Origin: an uncultured Lachnospiraceae bacterium
GTDB lineage: Bacteria; Bacillota; Clostridia; Lachnospirales; Lachnospiraceae
Length of the DNA: 64,000 nucleotides
Direction: 5' to 3'
Assembly: GCA_934351835.1 (NCBI GenBank)
Contig: CAKRJP010000007.1
Location: forward strand, 1 to 64,000
Part shown: in pieces, positions 49,548-57,024 of the stretch
How positions within the stretch are numbered: the stretch's first letter is position 1
Layout of the letters: each line of letters opens with the position of its first letter
Position numbers and translations under genes: made by a program
The notes under the pieces: generated by a model
Seen by the model: the letters and a program-made list of their open reading frames with translations, nothing else
Told to the model about the DNA's origin: nothing
The model's database searches: none

Positions 49548-51686
49548 GTGAATAGTAATTTGACAATTCTTGGTGCGTTTGAATCGGGAATTAAAACCGA
49601 TGTTGCAGAGCAATTTGTTCAGAAATTTTTGGAAAAATATGAGAATGTTGAAGGTGAGTTATATTTAGGATATCCAATATATATTGATGAGGTAGCGAAT
49701 AGAAGAATATGTGTGGATATGGCATTAGTGTCTAAAATTGGAGTTTATATCATCAATATTTTAACAGAGCCTGTAGTGAAATATGGGGAAATTCAAGATG
49801 ATATTTATGCTAAAGTAGAAACTAAATTTAAAAAGCAGAACTTTTTATTTAAAAAGAGAAAACTCATTTTTGATTTTTATACTTTAACGTATTCTGTAAC
49901 ACCGATTAAAGAAGAAGAAGATTACCCATTAGCTCAAAAAGTCGATGATATAATGGATTTTATTGAGCAGACAAGAGAAGAACAAGAATATGGGGATGAT
50001 TTATACAGAAAAATTTTGTCGGGACTTCAGGAAGCATATGGTATCAACACCTATAAAGAAAGAGAAAATGTAGAAGAAGGAACCAAAGCCTATGCAATTA
50101 ATCAGATGGCATCGTTAATCGAAAAATATGATAGTGCACAAATGGAAGCTATTTTATCGGATGCTACGGGAATTCAACGTATTAGAGGGATGGCAGGTAG
50201 TGGAAAAACAATTATTTTGGCAAGAAAAGCGGTAGAATTGCATACAGCACATCCAGAATGGAATATAGTTGTCACGTATTCAACTCGATCTCTTAGAGGA
50301 CAATTGGAAGCTCTAATAGCAAGGTTTTATGCCGCTAAAAATGAAGGCGCTAAATATAATCCAGAAAAACTGAAAATTATGCAGTCGTGGGGCTCAGCGA
50401 CTTCTAAAGGAGTGTATTATGAAGTATGTTTGCGTCATGGCATTGCACCGTTGAATTTTTCAGAAGCCAGAGCAAAATATGGGAGAAGTGTCAATCACTT
50501 TTCGAGGTTATGCGGAGAATTATTATCATCAATTAAAAATTTCCAAAAAATGTATGATTGTATTTTGATAGATGAAGCACAGGATTTTGATAAAAATTAT
50601 TTACAATTGTGTTTGAAAATATTGGATAAGAATCAGCGGTTAGTATATGCATATGATGAGTTGCAAAAGTTGAATGAAGAGGCAATGCCAAATCCAGAGC
50701 AAATATTTGGGAAAAATATTGATCATGATACGCCATTGGTTGTTTGTTATAGAAACCAAGGAAATGCAATAGTAACTGCACATGCTATTGGCATGGGGTT
50801 ATATCGAAAAGAAGGGTTGTTGCAATTACCGAGTTCTTCATCTGTGTGGGAAGCAATTGGATATGTTAGTGATACGCCTATTACAGAGGGACAAGAAGTA
50901 ACTTTGTATCGGACAAAAGAAACAAGTCCAGAGTTACTAAAAACCAATCCTAATGAGGTTATTCAATTTTTGGGATATGAAGATTATAAAAAAATGTATA
51001 AATCTCTTTTAGATATGTTGAAATCAGATTTGGAGAAGGAACAATTGATTCCAAGAGATATCATGATTATTGATATGGATACGTTTGAATATGGTAAAAA
51101 CTGTATGCGATTATCTAATATCCAGTCAGAATATAATTCAGTTGCTTGGGATGATGAATTTAATTATGATGAGGATAAAGAAATATATAAATTTAAAATT
51201 CATACAGCAGGAGCAGCAAATCCAGAAGATTTTTTCAGAGAAGATTCGGTCGTGTACTCTAGTGTAAGAAGAGCAAAAGGTAATGAAACATATATGGTAT
51301 ATATTGTAAATGCTCAAAAATGTGTTAATTCTTTGCAGAGAAGGTCAGATAGAAATGCGCTGTTTACTGCAGTTACACGCTCTAAGGGATGGGTGAAAGT
51401 TTTGGGATATGGAGAAGATATGATGGTCTTGCAAGAGGAATTTGAAGAAATAAAGAGACAAGATTTTAAACTCCATTTTGATAAATACCCAACTAAAGAA
51501 GAACAAAAGCAAATTTTCTTGAATAACAAAGATGTAGCGGCGAAAGACATACAGACTATCGATAAAACAAAAAATTTAATTGGAAAGCTTACAGGAAATG
51601 GAAACGTTACAAAAATCCAATTAATGCAAGAGTTATTTGGAATGAGTAAAGAGGAATTGGCTAAACTCCTTGAAGGAGGCGAATAA
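49548..51686 (+). CDS. SF1 (UvrD/Rep-like) helicase, possible defence component
   Basis: This 712-residue protein has a roughly 200-residue N-terminal domain that may be nuclease-like (VDMALVSKIGVYIINI is reminiscent of NERD/restriction-type strands, not proven). A superfamily 1 helicase core follows: Walker A RGMAGSGKT (about residue 213), motif II ILIDEAQDF (about 338), a YDELQKL motif III-like segment, VVCYRNQG (motif IV-like), SSVRRAKGNETYMVYIVN (motif V-like) and LFTAVTRSKGWVKV (motif VI). It ends with a helical tail. Start is GTG with TAGGAG upstream. It is followed after 1 nt by a DUF2290 gene. Strong AT bias sets it apart from the chromosomal genes. A role in DNA processing or phage defence is inferred from pairing and context. 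Confidence 0.75.
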   Translation: MNSNLTILGAFESGIKTDVAEQFVQKFLEKYENVEGELYLGYPIYIDEVANRRICVDMALVSKIGVYIINILTEPVVKYGEIQDDIYAKVETKFKKQNFLFKKRKLIFDFYTLTYSVTPIKEEEDYPLAQKVDDIMDFIEQTREEQEYGDDLYRKILSGLQEAYGINTYKERENVEEGTKAYAINQMASLIEKYDSAQMEAILSDATGIQRIRGMAGSGKTIILARKAVELHTAHPEWNIVVTYSTRSLRGQLEALIARFYAAKNEGAKYNPEKLKIMQSWGSATSKGVYYEVCLRHGIAPLNFSEARAKYGRSVNHFSRLCGELLSSIKNFQKMYDCILIDEAQDFDKNYLQLCLKILDKNQRLVYAYDELQKLNEEAMPNPEQIFGKNIDHDTPLVVCYRNQGNAIVTAHAIGMGLYRKEGLLQLPSSSSVWEAIGYVSDTPITEGQEVTLYRTKETSPELLKTNPNEVIQFLGYEDYKKMYKSLLDMLKSDLEKEQLIPRDIMIIDMDTFEYGKNCMRLSNIQSEYNSVAWDDEFNYDEDKEIYKFKIHTAGAANPEDFFREDSVVYSSVRRAKGNETYMVYIVNAQKCVNSLQRRSDRNALFTAVTRSKGWVKVLGYGEDMMVLQEEFEEIKRQDFKLHFDKYPTKEEQKQIFLNNKDVAAKDIQTIDKTKNLIGKLTGNGNVTKIQLMQELFGMSKEELAKLLEGGE

Positions 51687-51687
51687 T

Positions 51688-52344
51688 ATGCCTGCATCTA
51701 AGATGGTAAAGCATATCTTAGATGATATGAGAAAAACAAATGAAGAATTATGGAAAAAGGGAATTGTGCGTGATGAAAAAGGCGCATCTGTAAAGCAAAC
51801 AGGAAATGATTCTTGGGAAATATCTTTTTCGGGGAAAAATGATAGTGGAAGCATTATATTGGATAAGCACATAACAGCAACAAGAATTATAGATGTATTA
51901 CTTGAAAACCTACAGTATACATTGCTACTATATGATAAAGGTATAATTCAAGCAGAATATGAGATTTCAAATGATAAAATTGTAAAAGAACGATTAGTTT
52001 TTATGAAGAAGCATAATAAAATTTGGGACTTCAAAGAAATTGAAGCATGTGAAGCAGAAGATAAAGATTGGTTTATGGAGGAAGAAGGAGTCCCGATTAT
52101 GCTTAGAATTGATTATGCTCCAGATGATCATATTGAAGGCGAACATGCAGCCACTCATTTAACATTATCCAATCATGAATGCTGTAGAATTCCAATTAAA
52201 GGAATTGTGACGTTCTCCGAATTTGTTAGGTTTGTTTTATTACATTTTTATGATATAAAACTGGATAAAGCGGTTTTCCGTTTTGATGAAGAAGATACGA
52301 TTACTGGTTTGGAAAAACAAATGATGCATATAAATTGGATTTGA
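51688..52344 (+). CDS. DUF2290 domain protein, partner of the helicase
   Basis: This 218-residue soluble protein has the DUF2290 pattern: a mid-region YDKGIIQAEYEI, acidic centre, then HAATHLTLSNHECCRIPIKGIVTFSEFVRFVLLHFYD near the C-terminus. The conserved His-x3-His and Arg-Ile-Pro features are visible. Molecular function is unknown. The ATG at 51688 lies 8 nt after GAAGGAGG at the end of the helicase gene, one base after its stop, so the two form a tight operon. A terminator follows at 52386. Confidence 0.75.
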   Translation: MPASKMVKHILDDMRKTNEELWKKGIVRDEKGASVKQTGNDSWEISFSGKNDSGSIILDKHITATRIIDVLLENLQYTLLLYDKGIIQAEYEISNDKIVKERLVFMKKHNKIWDFKEIEACEAEDKDWFMEEEGVPIMLRIDYAPDDHIEGEHAATHLTLSNHECCRIPIKGIVTFSEFVRFVLLHFYDIKLDKAVFRFDEEDTITGLEKQMMHINWI

Positions 52345-52385
52345 TTATGGCTCTTGTGATAGGAATTACATAGCGATTAAAACAA

Positions 52386-52417
52386 AGAGATATTTCTGTA
52401 TGATGAGATATCTTTTT
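52386..52417 (+). terminator. Terminator of the helicase/DUF2290 operon
   Basis: AGAGATAT (52386-52393) pairs with ATATCTTT (52408-52415), followed by a T run. The remaining intergenic sequence to 52641 has only a short hairpin, TTGG-TAAACG-CCAA near 52460, and no ORF. Confidence 0.6.
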
Positions 52418-52641
52418 TATAAAAGATTTCGGAAATTTAGATGGAGGATTTAGGGGTTGGTAAACGCCAAACCATTCGTCTCGTAATCTGCGTAAATGCT
52501 AGTTTTTCCTATATTTTCAAGTAGTTTTCAACTTTTATTGAGTTGCACTTATTTCTGGAAATTTATACTAATCTGCTGGTTTCAAATTTTGCATAATTTG
52601 TAAATGAAAATTTTAATGGTATCTGGTATCAATGCTAGACT

Positions 52642-53361
52642 TTACTTACGCTTATGCGAGATATTTATCTTTTTATTTTTTAGTATAGATAATATAAATG
52701 AAAAAATGAATAAGAATATTACTTCTCCCGTTGCTATTCCATAAATAATTTGATTTACAATATCATTGTATGATGAAAAGCAAAGAAAGAGCAAAATGAC
52801 AAAAACAAAGCTACTTTCTAAAATCATTTTGACATCTTTTGATGTCTTTTTAACACTATCGATATATTCCGTTAGTAATACTATAAGAGATTTATTTTTT
52901 AAAAAAGTTTCTACAGAAATATACGAACCAATCAAAACACTTATAGCAATACTGGAAACAGTTAGGTATTCACTTGAACCACATTGTATAGATATGATTC
53001 CTCCCGATATTGCAACACAAATATAAGATAAAATTATCGCCCAATGCTTATCGCTCACTTTTAATTCGTTTTTGGGACATATCTTTTCAAAAAATATATT
53101 AACTGTCCAAATACTAAACAACAAGTATAATGCACTGAATATGGAACTAAGTTCACTACATACATCATTTAATATCAAAGAAATAAAGATATATGCAAAT
53201 GAAGACATAAACATAAAAAAACAATATAGTATTTTTTGTGTCGGTGCTTTGATACAATTAATCAGTCTATAGACTATTTTTACCTTTTGAAAAACGCAAT
53301 AGGTAAATAAAAACATTATAAATATTGTTATTATCAGTGATATGAAATAATATTTATTCAT
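52642..53361 (-). CDS. Polytopic membrane protein, unknown
   Basis: This 239-residue protein has about six predicted membrane segments (residues about 5-23, 40-62, 70-88, 105-125, 130-150, 185-225) with a charged loop before the last pair and a basic C-terminus. It is extremely AT-rich. No family is recognised. The ATG at 53361 is chosen because GGAG lies 9 nt upstream. It diverges from the cyclase-like gene, 393 nt away, which raises the possibility of an effector/sensor pair; this is inference only. Confidence 0.65.
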   Translation of the reverse strand: MNKYYFISLIITIFIMFLFTYCVFQKVKIVYRLINCIKAPTQKILYCFFMFMSSFAYIFISLILNDVCSELSSIFSALYLLFSIWTVNIFFEKICPKNELKVSDKHWAIILSYICVAISGGIISIQCGSSEYLTVSSIAISVLIGSYISVETFLKNKSLIVLLTEYIDSVKKTSKDVKMILESSFVFVILLFLCFSSYNDIVNQIIYGIATGEVIFLFIFSFILSILKNKKINISHKRK

Positions 53362-53690
53362 ATATCTACACTCCATTCGCTATAAATACTATCTGAATAC
53401 GGTAACAACTATAAAGTAAGTTTTTAAATGATCAATATGGATAAGTATATCATTTTCGATTTACAACTACCATAAAAATCCTTATAAATAGCTTATTTTT
53501 TTCGGTGTTCTCTGCAACGTATAGCTTTGTGAATTGTCTGCGTTTTGGTTGCTTTTATTCTTCAACACAACATCTTCTTGCCTTTACACACCATTCACCA
53601 TCTGCATCCATATAGAGTTGTTTCTAATAGTTTTTTAGAATATCTCAGAAATGTGCAGATTAGGTCTAGGCGAGTGGTTTGTCGTTTATA

Positions 53691-53719
53691 TTGTTTGGGA
53701 GCTTAAAACATAGTATAAT
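53691..53719 (+). promoter_or_regulatory. Promoter of the cyclase-like gene
   Basis: TTGTTT (53691-53696), a 17-nt spacer and a perfect TATAAT (53714-53719) lie 35 nt before the start codon. The rest of 53362-53690 shows no gene. Confidence 0.6.
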
Positions 53720-53753
53720 TTTTAGAAATATTTTAGAAAGGAGAGAAATTTAT

Positions 53754-54485
53754 ATGGAACACAAATTTAGAAAAGTAGTGGTAATATTTATTGATATATT
53801 AGGTTCTCAAAGTAGGAGTAACTTTGAAGAATGGTATAATATTATGAGCATTTTTAATAAAATGGTGGAACGAGAAAAAGCCTTAGACGAAACTCATACA
53901 AGGGTTATTTATAAGAGAGAAATTCATGTTTTTTCTGATTGCGCATATATCATTTATGATTATAAAGATGGCATTGAAGAGAGTCGAAAAAATATGTATG
54001 AGTTAATGGGAATTGCTTGTTATAACACTGAAAAAGTATTGTATGAATTTTTGAAAAATGAATTTATTGCTCGTGGTGCAATTACATATGGTGAGATGTT
54101 TTATGATACTGAAAAGAATATTTGGTTTGGACCGGCAATGAATCGGGCTTATTTTTTGGAATCTAAGAAAGCAAGTGTGCCAAGAGTAATTATAGATCCG
54201 GAATATGCGGAAGAATTGTATGCATTTAACGAAAAAAAATATCGAGGAGATAGTATATTAAAGATGGATAATGGTGAAATTCTTCTTCGTGATATAGATG
54301 GGAGCATATATTTGAACTATTTAAATACTGTGAAGCAAGGAATAAATCGGGTGGAAAGCGAATGGGTTATAGAAAAAGCACTTGAATTGTGTAACAGGGA
54401 AAGAGCTATAAAGAGAGATTCAGAAGAACTACAGCAATCTATTCAGAAAAAGTATGATTGGTTAGAAAGATATTTATTACAATAA
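53754..54485 (+). CDS. Class III nucleotidyl-cyclase-like protein
   Basis: This 243-residue soluble protein has the layout of a stand-alone class III cyclase catalytic domain. VVVIFIDILGSQS near the N-terminus gives the first metal-binding Asp and HVFSDCAYIIYD (about residue 62) the second; FIARGAITYGEMF is the beta-hairpin of the dimer interface and FGPAMNRAYFLESKKASVPRVIIDP follows. This pattern recurs in cyclases from defence settings, including pyrimidine cyclases. The base specificity residues cannot be assigned without alignment. The ATG at 53754 follows AAAGGAGAG. It has its own promoter and terminator and lies opposite a membrane protein gene. Confidence 0.65.
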   Translation: MEHKFRKVVVIFIDILGSQSRSNFEEWYNIMSIFNKMVEREKALDETHTRVIYKREIHVFSDCAYIIYDYKDGIEESRKNMYELMGIACYNTEKVLYEFLKNEFIARGAITYGEMFYDTEKNIWFGPAMNRAYFLESKKASVPRVIIDPEYAEELYAFNEKKYRGDSILKMDNGEILLRDIDGSIYLNYLNTVKQGINRVESEWVIEKALELCNRERAIKRDSEELQQSIQKKYDWLERYLLQ

Positions 54486-54511
54486 ATAAGAAAGAGAAAG
54501 AATCACAAAGG

Positions 54512-54540
54512 CAGACTTCGATTAAGAGGTCTGTTTTTTT
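54512..54540 (+). terminator. Terminator of the cyclase-like gene
   Basis: CAGACTTC (54512-54519) pairs with GAGGTCTG (54526-54533), followed by seven Ts. Confidence 0.8.
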
Positions 54541-54565
54541 CTGGTCTTTTGGGAGGTGATAAGAG

Positions 54566-54898
54566 GTGGAAGTAAGTATTTATGAACTCTTGGCGGCAGC
54601 AAGAGAATCGGCTAAATCCGATTATATAAAGGGGGACAGCATTTTGTGTGAGAAGAGATTTCATCCAGATATCCATTACATGGTGGAAATGGAGCTGTTA
54701 GAAAATGATAACCGGCTGGGAGAAAAGGAAAATTATATACGGAAGTTTCTGACAGAACCGGAGTATTTTCCCATTTTACAAAAGCAGGAAAAACATCTCA
54801 TAAAAATAAAAAGACAGGCAATTGTTCAAAAAGGAAACTTGCGATATATCCCTCCTCCGGACAGGCTGGACAGCCGCCGGGAGAGGGATATTTTATAA
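54566..54898 (+). CDS. Small hydrophilic protein at the start of the mobile-element block
   Basis: This 110-residue protein, rich in Glu, Lys and Arg, is without membrane segments or known motifs. GGGAGGTG lies 7-8 nt before the GTG start. Base composition rises toward the level of the following ParM operon, so it marks the change from the AT-rich cargo block. Probably belongs to the element backbone; function unknown. Confidence 0.55.
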   Translation: MEVSIYELLAAARESAKSDYIKGDSILCEKRFHPDIHYMVEMELLENDNRLGEKENYIRKFLTEPEYFPILQKQEKHLIKIKRQAIVQKGNLRYIPPPDRLDSRRERDIL

Positions 54899-54986
54899 CC
54901 GGCTGGGAAGAAATAGTAGTGTTCCTCTGGCGATAGTGGTATAAAAAAGCCAGATTTTCCGCAGGTTTTGGGACGCTGGAACATAG

Positions 54987-55026
54987 AAAAGTGTTCACGA
55001 ATGACACTTTTGCAACAATCCGTTGC
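54987..55026. promoter_or_regulatory. Inverted repeats before parM, possible centromere or operator
   Basis: AAAAGTGTTCA and TGACACTTTT (54987-55011) form a near-perfect palindrome. GCAAC-AATCC-GTTGC (55012-55026) follows at once. They lie 50-90 nt upstream of the ParM-like gene, where ParMRC systems carry their centromere. Confidence 0.35.
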
Positions 55027-55075
55027 AGCAGTGAAAACATTTTTGGATTTACGTTAAACAGAAAAATGAAAGGAT

Positions 55076-55993
55076 GTGATTGCGATAATCATAGGAATTG
55101 ATCATGGCTATTATGCCATTAAAACAAGACAAGTGTCTTTCCCAAGTGGAATTATTGGGTATGATTACGAGCCGTATACCATGCAGAATGTTCTGCAGTA
55201 TCAGGGAAAGTATTATGTCTGTGGTACAGGGAGACAGACACTGGTAAAAAATAAAACGTCCAATGATAATTATTATCTGCTGACGTTGGCAGCCATTGCG
55301 GAAGAAATCAAGCATCGGAAAGCGGAACGAAAGACAGAGGTAATTCTGGCTGTCGGACTTCCGCTTTCAAGTTTTGGAAGAGAGAAACATGGATTCAGGG
55401 AGTATCTGTTGCGGAAAGAGCAGCCAGTGCGATTTTTATATGAAAGTGAATTATATGAGATAACAATAAAAGATGTGAAACTGTTCCCACAGGGATACTC
55501 TGCGCTTGCTTTGCATCCAGAGTACCTGAAGAATGAACCATCTGTTCTGCTTGTTGATATTGGTGGCTGGACCGTTGACCTTATGAGGCTGGACAATGCT
55601 GTTCCGAATGCAGCAACGTGCAGGAGTCTGGAACTGGGTGTGATCCGGTGTATTGACGAGACGGCAGAACAGGTGCGGAGAAATACCGGACTGTCTGTAA
55701 CGGAAACACAGATCGAACGTGTGCTTCGTGGGGAAACCTGCAGCATGGCAGAAGATGCAAGAGTTGTCATACAGGAAAACGGACGGAAATACATCGAAAG
55801 AATCCTGTCTGCGGTAACGGAATCCGGGTTTGATCTCAGGGCAGTGCCGAGCGTATTTATGGGTGGAGGTTCTGCGATTTTAAAACGCCACGTGACCGCA
55901 CAGGATGCGATTTGCCGCCCTGTTTTTATCGAGGACGTCCATGCGAACGCTGCCGGGTATGAACGGATTGTAGAGCAGATGTGGGCGAAATGA
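55076..55993 (+). CDS. parM: ParM-like actin-type segregation ATPase
   Basis: This 305-residue actin-fold protein carries phosphate 1 IIIGIDHGYYAIKT at the N-terminus, phosphate 2 VLLVDIGGWTVDLMRL (about residue 160) and the adenosine loop SVFMGGGSAILKR (about 260). Such proteins polymerise to segregate plasmids or circularised conjugative elements. GTG 55076 is used; the ribosome site AAAGGA is close, so an unusual start such as ATA a few codons on cannot be excluded. It is followed with a 4-nt overlap by a small ParR-like gene. Confidence 0.85.
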   Translation: MIAIIIGIDHGYYAIKTRQVSFPSGIIGYDYEPYTMQNVLQYQGKYYVCGTGRQTLVKNKTSNDNYYLLTLAAIAEEIKHRKAERKTEVILAVGLPLSSFGREKHGFREYLLRKEQPVRFLYESELYEITIKDVKLFPQGYSALALHPEYLKNEPSVLLVDIGGWTVDLMRLDNAVPNAATCRSLELGVIRCIDETAEQVRRNTGLSVTETQIERVLRGETCSMAEDARVVIQENGRKYIERILSAVTESGFDLRAVPSVFMGGGSAILKRHVTAQDAICRPVFIEDVHANAAGYERIVEQMWAK

Positions 55994-56280
55994 CACGTCC
56001 GGTATATTCGTTCCGTCCAAACCTGAAAAATCCGGAACACCAGAAAGCATGGGAGAAATTCCAGAGTGTTCCGGAAGGACAGAAAAACCAGTACCTTGTT
56101 CAGGCGATTCTGGAAAAAGAGGACCGGAAGTGGATGGAAGAGGTCATCCAAAAGACGATCAAAGAAAGTGTTCGGGAATTAAACATTTGTGGCGGTGCGG
56201 AACAAAGTGGAACAAATCCACTGGCTGAGGATATCCCGGATCAGATGATGGATTTCCTATCTCAGATGGAAAATATGTAA
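55990..56280 (+). CDS. Small partner of ParM (ParR-like)
   Basis: This 96-residue basic/acidic protein overlaps parM as ATGA. It begins TRPVYSFRPNLKNPEHQKAW and has a helical middle segment. Position and size match the DNA-binding adaptor ParR; I see no clear ribbon-helix-helix motif, so the call is by context. The in-frame GTG 55981 is less likely. The gene ends just before a GGGGGTGAGG site and a possible 11-codon ORF. Confidence 0.65.
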   Translation: MTRPVYSFRPNLKNPEHQKAWEKFQSVPEGQKNQYLVQAILEKEDRKWMEEVIQKTIKESVRELNICGGAEQSGTNPLAEDIPDQMMDFLSQMENM

Positions 56281-56294
56281 AGGGGGTGAGGCCT

Positions 56295-56330
56295 ATGATT
56301 GTGCGATACATACATTGTTGGATCTGCTAG
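56295..56330 (+). CDS. Possible 11-residue leader peptide
   Basis: ATG with GGGGGTGAGG upstream opens an 11-codon ORF, MIVRYIHCWIC, followed by TAG. A hairpin, CGATA...TATCG (56349-56370), lies between it and the next gene. The good ribosome site is the only support, so it may be chance. Confidence 0.25.
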   Translation: MIVRYIHCWIC

Positions 56331-56434
56331 GGGCAGGAGCAAAACAGCATCGATATCTTTGGTAGGTATCGTGAATAGCTTTCCATGCATCTTTGGAGTA
56401 TGTTGTGTGTAGCGAAACGGAAAGGAGAAACGCT

Positions 56435-56953
56435 ATGACAGAGATGAAGAACATATGCGGAAAGATCCCGAAGGACTTACACGAAAAAGTAAGAGAAGAG
56501 ATTGAACTGACAGAAAGCAGCACACAGAAATTTATACAGCAGGTCATCGAAGAACATTTTGAAAGACTTGCAGGAAAAGGAGAAATGAGCATGGGAACAG
56601 CAAGAACAATCGCAGTACAGGTATCAGAGGAATTATTCCAGAGATTAAAAACAGTCATCGCAAAAAAAGGCATGAAACAGAAAGACTTCTTAATTCAGAT
56701 CATCGAAGAGGCACTGGAAAAGGCAGAGACCGAATGGCAGAACAAAGACAGCATGGAAGAAACGGAACCTGTAACCGGAGAATCTGGAACAGAAGAGACT
56801 CAACCGGACGAGGAAACCGAACCGGAAGGAGAAAACGAACCGAGCGAGGAAAGCGAACCGGACGAGGAAGCCGAACTGAAAGAAGAAAGTGAACCGGACG
56901 AGGAAACTCAACCGGAAGAAGAAACCAAAGCAGAAGAACCAACAGAATGGTAA
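56435..56953 (+). CDS. Protein with two helical domains and acidic EPDEE-repeat tail
   Basis: This 172-residue protein has two short similar helical units, residues 8-45 (CGKIPKDLHEKVREEIELTES...FIQQVIEEHFE) and 55-95 (VQVSEELFQRLKTVIAKKGM...FLIQIIEEALE), each like a ribbon-helix-helix half. A tail of about 70 residues made of Glu, Pro, Asp and Thr repeats follows. The ATG at 56435 follows AAAGGAG; a longer frame to 56393 is rejected. It may be a DNA-binding accessory protein of the element. It overlaps an ATG that opens into the methyltransferase frame, but a terminator intervenes. Confidence 0.65.
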   Translation: MTEMKNICGKIPKDLHEKVREEIELTESSTQKFIQQVIEEHFERLAGKGEMSMGTARTIAVQVSEELFQRLKTVIAKKGMKQKDFLIQIIEEALEKAETEWQNKDSMEETEPVTGESGTEETQPDEETEPEGENEPSEESEPDEEAELKEESEPDEETQPEEETKAEEPTEW

Positions 56954-56975
56954 CAAACAGACACAGAGAAACCAA

Positions 56976-57011
56976 CAGGCGGTATGAGAAAAATCATGCC
57001 GCCTGTTTTTA
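56976..57011 (+). terminator. Terminator between the acidic-tail gene and the DNA methyltransferase
   Basis: CAGGCGGTATGA pairs with TCATGCCGCCTG (one bulge), with a GAAAAA loop and a T run. It lies before the methyltransferase ribosome site. Confidence 0.8.
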
Positions 57012-57024
57012 TCAGCAAAGGAGG

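Noticed and set aside
56947..57024. Extending the DNA methyltransferase to the ATG at 56947
   Set aside because: The added residues cross a strong intrinsic terminator and are foreign to the family; a separate ribosome site lies at 57017.
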